This document shows, piece after piece, positions 54,894 through 63,152 of a stretch of DNA of 64,000 bases. Below the pieces are notes generated by a model, which was given only the letters and a program-made list of their open reading frames with translations, had not been told where the DNA came from and did no database searches. Numbering within the stretch: position 1 is the stretch's first letter; each line of letters opens with the position of its first letter. Made by a program: the position numbers and the translations under genes. Origin of the DNA: Pseudarthrobacter phenanthrenivorans Sphe3 (lineage in GTDB: Bacteria > Actinomycetota > Actinomycetes > Actinomycetales > Micrococcaceae); assembly GCF_000189535.1 (NCBI RefSeq), contig NC_015145.1:2914001-2978000 (forward strand), read 5' to 3'.

Positions 54894-55826
54894 GTGATCC
54901 TTGCTGTTGGAGCAGTCATCCTGCTTGTCGCCGTGAGTCTACTGGGCGTAACTGTGCTTCTGCCCAGCGCCCCGAGAGTGCCGCTGGACCGCCGTCGTCC
55001 GTTTGAATCCGAACCTCCCTCGTCCCTGTCACGGCTGGCGGGATCTGCCGTCAGGTCCTTTGAGCGGCTACTTACCGGGCGGGACGTGAAGTTGTTCTCC
55101 CGCGCCGAACTGGAGAATGCCGGGCTTCGCCTCAGCCAGGCCGAGTTCTTCCTGCTGGTGGGCATCGGCGGCAGCGTGGGCATGCTGGTGGGCATCGTCA
55201 CCGTTGGCCCTCTGGTTGGGCTCCTCCTTACCGTTGTGGCCCCTTTCGTGGGAAAGCTTGTCCTGGGATTCCTGGCCGGAAAACGCCGGGCCGCGTTCGA
55301 CAGCCAACTGGGCGACACCCTGCAGCTCCTCTCCGGCGGACTCCGCGCCGGGCACAGTATCCTGCGCGCCATCGACGCTGCCGCCGCCGAGTCGCAGAAG
55401 CCTACGTCCGAGGAGATGCGGCGCGTGATCACGGAAACCAGCCTGGGCCGTGACCTGCTGGCAGCCCTCAACGACACTGCTGAACGCATGCAGAATGAAG
55501 ACTTTGTCTGGATCTCGCAGGCCATCCAAATCAACCGTGAAGTGGGTGGAAACCTGGCGGACGTCCTGGATCAGACAGGAGAAACAATCCGCGAGCGGAG
55601 TGAGATCAAAGGCCACATCAAGGCGTTGGCGGCAGAGGGCAAGTTCTCTGCCTACATCCTGATTGCCATGCCATTCGGAATTGTGGCCATGCTCGTGGCC
55701 ATGAGCCCGACCTACATGAACTCCATGTTCTCCCATCCTTTAGGATGGGCGATGATCGGGGTCTCCTTCGTCCTCATGACCATCGGCGCGTTGTGGATGC
55801 GCAAGATCATCGACCTGAAGTTCTGA
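54894..55826 (+). CDS. tadB: TadB inner-membrane platform protein (locus 2)
   Basis: 310 residues from the GTG at 54894 (AGGGGA upstream). One N-terminal helix, a Pro/Arg-rich linker, two helices around 85-125, the T2SSF domain (LGDTLQLLSGGLRAGHSILRAIDA; WISQAIQINREVGGNLADVLDQTGETIRERSEIKGHI) and C-terminal helices ending LWMRKIIDLKF. Same place and length as in locus 1. Seven nt before tadC. Confidence 0.93.
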   Translation: MILAVGAVILLVAVSLLGVTVLLPSAPRVPLDRRRPFESEPPSSLSRLAGSAVRSFERLLTGRDVKLFSRAELENAGLRLSQAEFFLLVGIGGSVGMLVGIVTVGPLVGLLLTVVAPFVGKLVLGFLAGKRRAAFDSQLGDTLQLLSGGLRAGHSILRAIDAAAAESQKPTSEEMRRVITETSLGRDLLAALNDTAERMQNEDFVWISQAIQINREVGGNLADVLDQTGETIRERSEIKGHIKALAAEGKFSAYILIAMPFGIVAMLVAMSPTYMNSMFSHPLGWAMIGVSFVLMTIGALWMRKIIDLKF

Positions 55827-55833
55827 GGGAATC

Positions 55834-56718
55834 ATGAACCTGATCATTCTCGTCTCGGTCATCCTGGTCTGCGTTCCTGTAGCCGGGCTGACCTGGTCCG
55901 TCCTCACAGTCGACAAACAGGGCCAGGTTGCGGTTGGCGAACTGCTGGCGAGGGGAACCGCCTCGGTCAGCGTGGCCTCAGCTACCAAACGAACCATGCT
56001 CGAAACAATCGGCCGCCGTCTGACTCCCCCGGGCTACGTCCTGTTCCTGGACCGTTTGCTTTCGCTTGCTGGCCGACCGCTTTCAATGCCGCTGGGCAAA
56101 GTGTTGGGTACTAAGCTGGCGCTGGGCCTCACAGGACTCGTGGTGGGGCTCTATATGACAGCCGTAGGAACCACGCCGCTAATGAAACTTGCGGGCCTTT
56201 TCGTCCTGTTCATGGGCTATTTCATTCCGGACCTGCTGCTGTACAGCAAGGGAAAGGAGCGGCAGAAGGTCATCCAGCTGGAGCTGGCGAACACCCTCGA
56301 TCAGATGCTGATCTCCGTCGAGGCCGGCCTGGGTTTCGAGGGCGCCATGGCACGGGCGGGCGAGAACGGTAAGGGCCCGCTGGCAGAGGAACTGGTGCGC
56401 ACCTTGCAGGACATGCAGGTGGGCCGCAGCCGAAGGGAGGCATACCTGGCGCTGGCCGAACGGACAAGCATCCCTGAGCTGCGCAGCTTCGTGCAGGCCA
56501 TAATCCAGGCGGACACCTATGGCATTGCAATCAGCCGGGTACTTCGCGTCCAGGCCAAGGTGATGCGCATGAAACGGCGGCAGCGCGCTGAAGAAAAGGC
56601 GATGAAACTCCCCGTAATGATCCTGTTTCCGCTGCTCTTCTTCATTTTCCCGGTCCTGTTCATTGCCATTCTGGGGCCGGCCGTCATCAACACCGTGGTG
56701 ACTTTGAGCGGGCAGTAG
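55834..56718 (+). CDS. tadC: TadC inner-membrane platform protein (locus 2)
   Basis: 294 residues. T2SSF platform protein: LELANTLDQMLISVEAGLGFEGAMARAG, LVRTLQDMQVGRSRREAYLALAER, RSFVQAIIQADTYGIAISRVLR, and the C-terminal helix LPVMILFPLLFFIFPVLFIAILGPA. Start preceded by GAGGGA. The gene is followed, after 93 bp with no clear hairpin, by the HPt-like gene, which could be transcribed by read-through. Confidence 0.93.
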   Translation: MNLIILVSVILVCVPVAGLTWSVLTVDKQGQVAVGELLARGTASVSVASATKRTMLETIGRRLTPPGYVLFLDRLLSLAGRPLSMPLGKVLGTKLALGLTGLVVGLYMTAVGTTPLMKLAGLFVLFMGYFIPDLLLYSKGKERQKVIQLELANTLDQMLISVEAGLGFEGAMARAGENGKGPLAEELVRTLQDMQVGRSRREAYLALAERTSIPELRSFVQAIIQADTYGIAISRVLRVQAKVMRMKRRQRAEEKAMKLPVMILFPLLFFIFPVLFIAILGPAVINTVVTLSGQ

Positions 56719-56811
56719 GGCATCCCAGTGCCAGCTGCAAAATCGCTCAAGGTTTCCACAGGATCACCCGAAATAGGTCAACGGAAGAATTTCAGGAAGT
56801 AGCCTTGAACA

Positions 56812-57276
56812 ATGCACAGTCAAGATCCCGGCTTCAGCAGCGAGGCCGCCGCCGCGGACCCGTTGCAGCCTGGGGTCGCTCAGCCAGCCGAAGCCGCGCA
56901 ATCACAGGAAGCGGCCGGTCTCTTGCCGCTCGTTGACGCAACGGTCCTCGAAGAGCTCGAAGACGAGCTCGCCGGCTCCGGCCTGGCCCAGCGCTTCGCC
57001 CGCGACTACACCGCGATGTGGGACCAGCGCTACACCCGGCTGGCAGCAGCCGTGGAAAGCCAGGACCGCGCCTCTGCCCTGGATGCCGTGATCAGCCTGA
57101 AGATCACCTCCGCCATGGTGGGCGGCCTCCGGCTGGCAAAACTCGCCGAGCTCCTGGAGGCTGTCATCCGCAGGGGTGACTTTGGTGAGGGGCAGCTGCT
57201 GATGGGCCGCGTGGCCGAAGATGGCGGACAAACCGTCTCCGAACTGCAGGCCACCTACATCCTGGAGAACGACTAG
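56812..57276 (+). CDS. Degenerate HPt-domain protein
   Basis: 154 residues. The N-terminal ~35 are Ala/Gln/Pro-rich and probably disordered; an all-helical HPt-like domain follows (about 38-150). The region matching the HPt core A-H-T-L-K-G is V93-I94-S-L-K-I, so the phosphorylatable histidine is replaced by Ile94 and the following glycine is also changed, while MVGGLRLAKLAELLEAVI matches helix 3 well. It may therefore bind a receiver domain without phosphotransfer. It lies downstream of Tad locus 2 and its end overlaps the convergent response-regulator gene by 4 nt. Confidence 0.78.
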   Translation: MHSQDPGFSSEAAAADPLQPGVAQPAEAAQSQEAAGLLPLVDATVLEELEDELAGSGLAQRFARDYTAMWDQRYTRLAAAVESQDRASALDAVISLKITSAMVGGLRLAKLAELLEAVIRRGDFGEGQLLMGRVAEDGGQTVSELQATYILEND

Positions 57277-58064
57277 CCTTCAGAAGACCTCGCGGGAGCC
57301 AACCGGTACCCTACGCCGCGGACAGTCTGCAGCCAGCGCGGCGACTGCTGGTCTTCCTTGAGCTTGCGCCGCAGGTTGCCGATGTGGACCTCGACGGCGC
57401 GTTCGTCCGCTTCGCTGATGTACGTGTCCTCGTCATAGAACTCGCCGCGGACGGCCCTGACCAGGTCGGACCGGGTACAAACCGCGCCGCCTCCGCGGAG
57501 CAGCACATGAAGCAGGTCGAACTCGCTGCGGGTCAGCCCCAGCGGTTGGCCCTTGATCTCCACAGTCCGGGTCCGGTAGTTCAGTGTGAGTCCGTTATGG
57601 TGCAGCACGGCGGTGTCGTGGGCGGCCGGGGCGGCGGCCGGGGCCGCCGGTGCTCCCCAAGCGGCCACCGCAGACTTCTGCCCATTCGCGTCGTGCCGTG
57701 GCCTGCGCATCATTGCAGCCACCCGTGCCCTGAGCTCCCTGGGCCGGAAGGGCTTGGCAATGTAGTCGTCCGCTCCGGCATTGAGGGCGGACAACAAGTC
57801 CGGTTCCTCAGTCCGGCCCGTCAGCATGACCACGTAGGCGTTGCTGAAATGCCGGATGCGCCGCAGGACTTCAAACCCGTCGATGTCCGGAAGCCCGATA
57901 TCCAGCGTCACCACGTTGGCCTGTTTACTGCGGACCACTTCCACACCGGCCCGTCCGTCTGCCGCTGTATGTACTTCAAAACCCGCCTGTGTCAGCACTC
58001 CCTCCAGGAGGTTGCGCACATCCGCATCGTCTTCAATTACAACAGCCACACCAAGTTCGTCCAT
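57273..58064 (-). CDS. PhoB/OmpR-type response regulator
   Basis: 263 residues from the ATG at 58064 (GGGGA upstream). Receiver domain with acid pocket Glu11-Asp12-Asp13, phospho-acceptor Asp55 (TLDIGLPDIDG), Thr82 and Lys104 (YIAKPF). A Pro/Ala linker (about 125-155) leads to a winged-helix DNA-binding domain (LTRSEFDLLHVLL, RKLKEDQQSPRWLQTVRGVGYRL). The frame is open upstream to 58196 but the extension is not receiver-like. It is divergent from the histidine kinase gene (253 bp between starts), with which it likely pairs. Confidence 0.93.
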   Translation of the reverse strand: MDELGVAVVIEDDADVRNLLEGVLTQAGFEVHTAADGRAGVEVVRSKQANVVTLDIGLPDIDGFEVLRRIRHFSNAYVVMLTGRTEEPDLLSALNAGADDYIAKPFRPRELRARVAAMMRRPRHDANGQKSAVAAWGAPAAPAAAPAAHDTAVLHHNGLTLNYRTRTVEIKGQPLGLTRSEFDLLHVLLRGGGAVCTRSDLVRAVRGEFYDEDTYISEADERAVEVHIGNLRRKLKEDQQSPRWLQTVRGVGYRLAPARSSEG

Positions 58065-58317
58065 TGAAATCCCCGTGCCAGGCGGACATGGCCCCCCATC
58101 GGCCCAGCGCCAATGCCATACCCGCTCCAACCATTTATACGCTACTCGTAAGCCCTGCTGATCACATCTCTTTCGCCATTCATTTCGGAAAGTCAATTAT
58201 CATGACAAGAGGTGTGCATTACGAGCGGAAAGGATGTGCCGAAAATGACGTGCCCGAATTCGAAAGCACTTGCCGCCCGGCCTTTCCATTCACGTCGCGG
58301 AGGCCTGATTCCCACTC
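58065..58317. promoter_or_regulatory. Divergent promoter region of the two-component pair
   Basis: The 253 bp between the divergent response regulator (start 58064) and kinase (start 58318) contain no gene. The part nearest the kinase (about 58140-58260) is clearly less GC-rich than its surroundings, consistent with promoters. No individual boxes can be assigned. Confidence 0.4.
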
Positions 58318-59988
58318 ATGGCTGAGCACATGTTCAATCGGGGACCTGCCCGGTTTTTCCGCGGGCTGGGACCGCGCGCCCAGGTGGTCCTGTGCCAGCT
58401 GCCGCTGACGCTGATCGTGGCGGCGCTGGCCGTGGCCACTCCCTTGGCTTGGCCCACGCTCCTGCAGAGTCCGCTTTACCTGTCCGGGCTGATCATGCAC
58501 GGCATCCTGTTCCTGGGCTGCTTCCTGGTGCCGTGGGAGCGCCTGCCCCACCGGCCCTACCTGCTGGTTCCCATCCTGGACTTCGCCGCCATCGGGCTTC
58601 TCCGCAACGGCGCCGCGCCCCTCCTCCCGGGCCTGGCAGTCCTGGTTGTGTTTCCCGTGATCTGGCTTTCCGCGTCGGGGATACTGGCCCGCACCAGCCT
58701 GGTGCTCAGCTTCGTGGGACCGCTGCTCATCATGGTTCCGCCCATGATTGGCCGGTTCCCCAACCTGACGGCCACAGACATCACCACCGCCCTCCTCTTC
58801 CCCCTCATGATGCTTTCAGTGTCACTGGCCATCCGGTTTGCCAGCGTGCACGTCCGGCTGCAGCAGCGCGAACTGGCGGAAAAGGACAGGGAACTGCGCA
58901 AGCTGCTGCGCGAAAGCCGGGAACGGGAAAAACTGCTCCAGACGGTCCTCGACGCTACTGACGTCGGTATTGCCGCCGTCGACCGTTCCGGCAACTTCCT
59001 CGTGGCCAACAACCGCCAGAAGGATTTCCGCCAGGCCACCCGCGCGGACAGCGCCATCCCCGGGCAGGGGCACCAGCTGATCTTCGGCCAGGACCGGCGG
59101 ACCCTGCTGCCGCCCGAGAAACGCCCCATCAGCCGCGCAATAGCGGGCGAATCCTTCGCCGACTACCTGGTGTGGGCCGGTGAAGGTGCAGAGCAGCGGG
59201 CCGTCTCCACCGCTGCCCGGCCGCTGACGAGCGAGGACGGCACCTTCAACGGGGCGGTGGTGGTGTACAACGACGTCACCGGCTGGGTGGAGGCGCTGGC
59301 CGCTAACCAGGAACTTGTTTCCAACGTGTCCCATGAGTTCAAGTCACCCCTGAACTCCATCATCGGCAATATCGACCTCGTCCTGGACGACGTCGGGGCC
59401 GACCTGCCGCCGCAAGTGGCCCAGCGCCTGCTGGTGGTCCAACGGAATGCGGAGCGGCTGGCTGCGCTTGTTTCGGACCTGACGGCCAGCGCGTCCACCG
59501 CCCTCAACGTGCACCCCAAACGGACGGACCTGGCCAGCCTGGTGGAGACGAGCCTTGGCTCCGCGCTGGCCGAGGCTGAGCGCGCCCACATCCAGCTCAA
59601 CACCGATGTGCCGTCGCCCCTGTGGGCATATGCGGATCCGCTGCGGATCGGCCAGGCCCTGGACAACCTTGTGTCCAACGCCATCAAGTACTCCCCCGAC
59701 GGCGGCACGGTCAGCATCAGCGCCAGGTCCGGCAAGGACTGGGTACAACTCAGCGTCAGCGATACCGGCATGGGGATGTCACGGGAGGACACCGCCCGGG
59801 TGTTCAAGCGCTTCTTCCGGTCCGAGGCTGCGCGTAAGGCGGCAATTTCCGGGGCCGGGCTGGGGCTGTCCATCACCAAGATGATCGTGGAGGGCCACGG
59901 CGGGACCATCACCTGCGAGAGCGGCCAGGGAAAGGGCAGCACCTTTACGCTGACGCTGCCGGCAGACGGGCCGCCGCCGGCGTTCTAG
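58318..59988 (+). CDS. PAS-containing membrane sensor histidine kinase
   Basis: 556 residues. About six membrane helices (residues 22-175), a coiled-coil linker (about 178-210, LQQRELAEKDRELRKLLRES), a PAS domain (about 205-325; VLDATDVGIAAVDRSGNFLVAN), then the HisKA domain with H-box VSNVSHEFKSPLNSIIGN (phosphorylated His339) and the ATPase domain: N box DNLVSNAIKYSPD, G1 DTGMGMS, G2 GAGLGLSI. All catalytic motifs are intact. Its end overlaps the convergent truA by 4 nt. It probably phosphorylates the divergent response regulator. Confidence 0.93.
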   Translation: MAEHMFNRGPARFFRGLGPRAQVVLCQLPLTLIVAALAVATPLAWPTLLQSPLYLSGLIMHGILFLGCFLVPWERLPHRPYLLVPILDFAAIGLLRNGAAPLLPGLAVLVVFPVIWLSASGILARTSLVLSFVGPLLIMVPPMIGRFPNLTATDITTALLFPLMMLSVSLAIRFASVHVRLQQRELAEKDRELRKLLRESREREKLLQTVLDATDVGIAAVDRSGNFLVANNRQKDFRQATRADSAIPGQGHQLIFGQDRRTLLPPEKRPISRAIAGESFADYLVWAGEGAEQRAVSTAARPLTSEDGTFNGAVVVYNDVTGWVEALAANQELVSNVSHEFKSPLNSIIGNIDLVLDDVGADLPPQVAQRLLVVQRNAERLAALVSDLTASASTALNVHPKRTDLASLVETSLGSALAEAERAHIQLNTDVPSPLWAYADPLRIGQALDNLVSNAIKYSPDGGTVSISARSGKDWVQLSVSDTGMGMSREDTARVFKRFFRSEAARKAAISGAGLGLSITKMIVEGHGGTITCESGQGKGSTFTLTLPADGPPPAF

Positions 59989-60875
59989 TTCCGCAGGGCC
60001 CTGGTACGTTCGGCACGGGCCAGCAGCTCGTCGTCGGACGGGTAGGCGACCTCTTCCAGCACCAGCGGATGCGGTGCGGCCAGCACGGATTTTGCGTCCC
60101 GCTTCTGCGCCAGCAGCCGCTCATACAGCCAGCCCGGTTCTTCCACGCCCTCGCCCACGTACAGGGCGGAACCGATCAGGGCACGGACCATGTTGTGGCA
60201 GAACGCGTCCGCCTGGACTGTGGCCACAATGACACCGTCCTCCGCCCGGGTGAACTCGAAGCGCTGCAGTTCCCGTATGGTGGTGGCCCCTTCCCGCGGC
60301 TTGCAGAATGACAGGAAGTTCTGCAGCCCCAGGAGCTTGGACGCTCCCTCGTTCAGCAGGTCAACGTCCAGCGGGTTCTTGTGCCAGAGGGTTGAGTACC
60401 GGCCCAGCGGGTCCCAGAGCGCAGGGCCGTCCGCAATGCGGTAGCTGTAACGCCGCCAGAGGGCCGAAAACCGTGCGTCGAAGCCGGGCGGGGCCAGGAT
60501 GATCCGATGGACCTCCACCGCCCCGGTGAGGTCCCCGAGGATACGGCTCAGGGCGCCGCGGATCCTGCGCAGCATGGCGACGGCGGGATCCAGTTCGTGC
60601 CCCCGCGGCAGTCCCAGCCACTCGGCTTCGGTCAGGTCAAGGTGCACCACCTGGCCACGGGCGTGGACGCCCGCGTCCGTCCTGCCGGCCACCGTCACGC
60701 GCACCGGACGCCGCACCAGGAGGTGCAGGGCCTCCTCCAGGACGCCCTGGACTGTCCTCAGGCCCGGCTGCAGTGCCCACCCGCTGAAGGGGCCGCCGTC
60801 GTACGAAAGATCAAGCCGGACACGCAAAAACCCGCCGCCCCCCAAAACGGGGGCCGCGGGTTTTTGGTCGTTCAT
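59985..60875 (-). CDS. truA: tRNA pseudouridine(38-40) synthase TruA
   Basis: 296 residues from the ATG at 60875. Catalytic Asp lies in GRTDAGVHARGQVVHLDL; LSYDGGPFSGWALQPGLRTVQG is the N-terminal family motif and FCHNMVRALIGSALYVGEG a late conserved block. It modifies anticodon-stem positions 38-40. The first ~18 codons cover the strong terminator-like hairpin 60826-60865, so a downstream TTG start within LRVRLDLSYDG cannot be excluded. It follows rplQ by 32 bp, as in many actinobacteria. Confidence 0.93.
   Translation of the reverse strand: MNDQKPAAPVLGGGGFLRVRLDLSYDGGPFSGWALQPGLRTVQGVLEEALHLLVRRPVRVTVAGRTDAGVHARGQVVHLDLTEAEWLGLPRGHELDPAVAMLRRIRGALSRILGDLTGAVEVHRIILAPPGFDARFSALWRRYSYRIADGPALWDPLGRYSTLWHKNPLDVDLLNEGASKLLGLQNFLSFCKPREGATTIRELQRFEFTRAEDGVIVATVQADAFCHNMVRALIGSALYVGEGVEEPGWLYERLLAQKRDAKSVLAAPHPLVLEEVAYPSDDELLARAERTRALRN
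60826..60865. terminator. Bidirectional terminator overlapping the truA start
   Basis: Arms AAAAACCCGC (60826-60835) and GCGGGTTTTT (60856-60865), with inner CCCCC/GGGGG pairs around an AAAA-containing loop. T-tracts follow on both strands. On the minus strand it lies 43-82 bp after rplQ, which it probably terminates, yet it falls inside the N-terminal codons of truA. Confidence 0.85.
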
Positions 60876-60907
60876 AGACTCAAGTCTATGCGAAGGAGGT
60901 CAGCGAA

Positions 60908-61486
60908 TTACTTCGCGTCCTTCTCCTCGGCAGCGGGCGCTTCAGCAGCTTCCTCAGCGGCCGGAGCCTCTTCGGTTGCAGCCTCAGCGGCCGGAGCCTC
61001 TTCGGTTGCAGCTTCGTCAGCGGCGGGAGCCTCGGTGGTTTCCTCAGCCTCAGGAGCTTCCTCGGCAGCCGGAGCAGCCTTGGCAGCAGCCTGGGTAGCC
61101 TCAGCGACTACGGCCTGCTTGGCGGAAACGGGCTCGAGGACCAGCTCGATGACAGCCATGGGAGCGTTGTCGCCCTTGCGGTTGCCGATCTTGGTGATGC
61201 GGGTGTAGCCGCCGTCGCGGTTCTCCACAGCCTGGGCGATGTCGGTGAACAGCTCGTGGACGACGCCCTTGTTGCTGATCAGGCCGAGGACCCGGCGGCG
61301 GGAAGCGAGGTCGCCACGCTTGGCGAAGGTGACCAGGCGCTCTGCGTACGGCTTCAGGCGCTTGGCCTTGGTGACCGTGGTGGTGATCCGCTTGTGCTCG
61401 AACAGGGATGCTGCCAGGTTCGCGAGCATGAGGCGCTCGTGAGCCGGGCCGCCTCCGAGGCGCGGACCCTTAGTGGGGGTAGGCAT
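60908..61486 (-). CDS. rplQ: 50S ribosomal protein L17 with long acidic tail
   Basis: 192 residues. The conserved L17 domain is residues 1-120 ([56 protein letters not shown]). It is followed by a ~70-residue tail of Ala, Glu and Pro with repeats of TEEAPAAE, ending EEKDAK. The tail is encoded partly by an imperfect 30-bp tandem DNA repeat (60953-61012). Some actinobacterial L17 proteins have such tails; their role is not established. Last gene of the rpsM-rpsK-rpoA-rplQ set. Confidence 0.96.
   Translation of the reverse strand: MPTPTKGPRLGGGPAHERLMLANLAASLFEHKRITTTVTKAKRLKPYAERLVTFAKRGDLASRRRVLGLISNKGVVHELFTDIAQAVENRDGGYTRITKIGNRKGDNAPMAVIELVLEPVSAKQAVVAEATQAAAKAAPAAEEAPEAEETTEAPAADEAATEEAPAAEAATEEAPAAEEAAEAPAAEEKDAK
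60953..61012 (-). repeat. 30-bp tandem repeat in the rplQ tail
   Basis: Two 30-bp units, CTCAGCGGCCGGAGCCTCTT plus CGGTTGCAGC, at about 60953-60982 and 60983-61012, identical over their full length. They encode the [10 protein letters not shown] repeats of L17. Confidence 0.85.
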
Positions 61487-61554
61487 AGTTGTTTCTCCTC
61501 AAATGGAAGCCGTGGGCTGCACACCATGGTGCGGCCCGCCGGCCAAGGTCTGGT

Positions 61555-62565
61555 TTAGAGTTCGTCGTCGCCGAAGGCGGCGTCGTCCTCTTCGATTGCT
61601 GCGGCGCGTGCTGCGAGGTCAAAACCGGGAGGCGAGTCCTTGAGGGACAGGCCCAGTTCAACCAGCTTTGCCTTGACCTCGTCAATGGACTTGGCACCGA
61701 AGTTGCGGATGTCCATCAGGTCAGCCTCGGAGCGGGCAACGAGTTCACCCACGGTGTGGATGCCCTCACGCTTGAGGCAGTTGTAGGAACGGACGGTGAG
61801 GTCCAGATCCTCGATCGGCAGTGCCATGTCGGCTGCCAGGGCAGCGTCGGTGGGCGACGGGCCGATCTCGATACCTTCAGCTGCGGTGTTCAGCTCACGT
61901 GCCAGACCGAAGAGCTCCACCAGGGTGGTGCCTGCGGAAGCGACGGCATCGCGCGGGGCGATGGCCTGCTTGGTCTCGACGTCGACAATCAGCTTGTCGA
62001 AGTCGGTGCGCTGCTCAACACGGGTTGCTTCCACGCGGAAAGTAACCTTCAGCACCGGCGAGTAGATGGAGTCGACTGGGATACGGCCGATCTCTGCATC
62101 GCCGGACTTGTTCTGAGCTGCCGAAACGTAGCCGCGGCCGCGCTCGATGGTCAGTTCGAGTTCGAACTTGCCCTTCGAGTTCAGCGTGGCAATGTGCAGA
62201 TCCGGGTTGTGGAATTCGACGCCGGCCGGCGGAGCGATGTCCGCGGCGGTGACGACTCCGGGGCCCTGCTTGCGCAGGTAGGCAACAACCGGCTCATCGT
62301 GCTCAGAGGAAACCGAGAGGCTCTTGATGTTCAGGATGATCTCAGTGACATCTTCCTTGACACCCGGAACCGTGGTGAACTCGTGCAGCACGCCATCGAT
62401 CCGGATGCTGGTTACGGCAGCACCGGGGATGGAGGAGAGCAGGGTACGGCGGAGGGAGTTTCCGAGGGTGTAGCCGAAGCCCGGTTCCAGCGGTTCAATG
62501 ATGAAACGCGAACGGTTTTCGGAGACTACCTCTTCGGAGAGGGTGGGGCGCTGTGCAATGAGCAC
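61555..62565 (-). CDS. rpoA: RNA polymerase alpha subunit
   Basis: 336 residues from a GTG. The N-terminal dimerisation domain shows [44 protein letters not shown]. The C-terminal domain, which contacts UP elements and activators, has [35 protein letters not shown] and an acidic end FGDDEL. It is followed by rplQ after 68 bp and preceded by rpsK with a hairpin between. Confidence 0.98.
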
Positions 62566-62645
62566 TTAGGTTTCCTTTCGGCGAGCATCCGCTATATGAC
62601 GCAACACAGGTGGTGGAAATTCGGTCTGAAGACTTAACGCGCTGG

Positions 62646-62677
62646 GCTTGCCCGCACCATCAATGGTCCGGGCAAGC
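62646..62677 (-). other. Hairpin between rpsK and rpoA
   Basis: GCTTGCCCG (62646-62654) pairs with CGGGCAAGC (62669-62677); after one mismatch, ACCAT (62656-62660) pairs with ATGGT (62663-62667). It lies 20 bp past the rpsK stop. No U-tract follows on the minus strand, so it may act in RNA processing or as an attenuator between the ribosomal and RNA polymerase genes. Confidence 0.6.
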
Positions 62678-62696
62678 TCATGCGGCGTCGAAAGCC

Positions 62697-63098
62697 TTAG
62701 ACGCGGCGGCGCTTCGGCGGGCGGCAGCCGTTGTGGGCGGCGGGGGTGACGTCCTGGATGGAGCCAACCTCGAGGCCTGCGGCCTGCAGCGAACGGATCG
62801 CGGTCTCGCGTCCTGAACCCGGTCCCTTGACGAAAACGTCAACCTTGCGCATGCCGTGCTCCTGGGCACGCTTGGCAGCAGCTTCGGCAGCCATCTGGGC
62901 TGCGAACGGGGTGGACTTACGCGAGCCCTTGAAGCCAACCTCACCTGAGGAAGCCCAAGAGATAACAGCGCCGGTCGGATCCGTGATGGAAACGATGGTG
63001 TTGTTAAAAGTGCTCTTGATGTGCGCCTGGCCAAGCGCGATATTCTTCTTGTCCTTCTTACGCGGCTTGCGAACCGCGCCACGAGTCTTCGGGGGCAT
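62697..63098 (-). CDS. rpsK: 30S ribosomal protein S11
   Basis: 133 residues. Basic start [19 protein letters not shown], then [21 protein letters not shown], the conserved [21 protein letters not shown] and [25 protein letters not shown]; ends CRPPKRRRV. Small-subunit platform protein near the mRNA exit. It follows rpsM by 54 bp. Confidence 0.98.
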   Translation of the reverse strand: MPPKTRGAVRKPRKKDKKNIALGQAHIKSTFNNTIVSITDPTGAVISWASSGEVGFKGSRKSTPFAAQMAAEAAAKRAQEHGMRKVDVFVKGPGSGRETAIRSLQAAGLEVGSIQDVTPAAHNGCRPPKRRRV

Positions 63099-63152
63099 TA
63101 TTTCTCCTACAGAAAGTTATCGGGGGAAAGTCCGTTAATCCCGGCGGGGATT

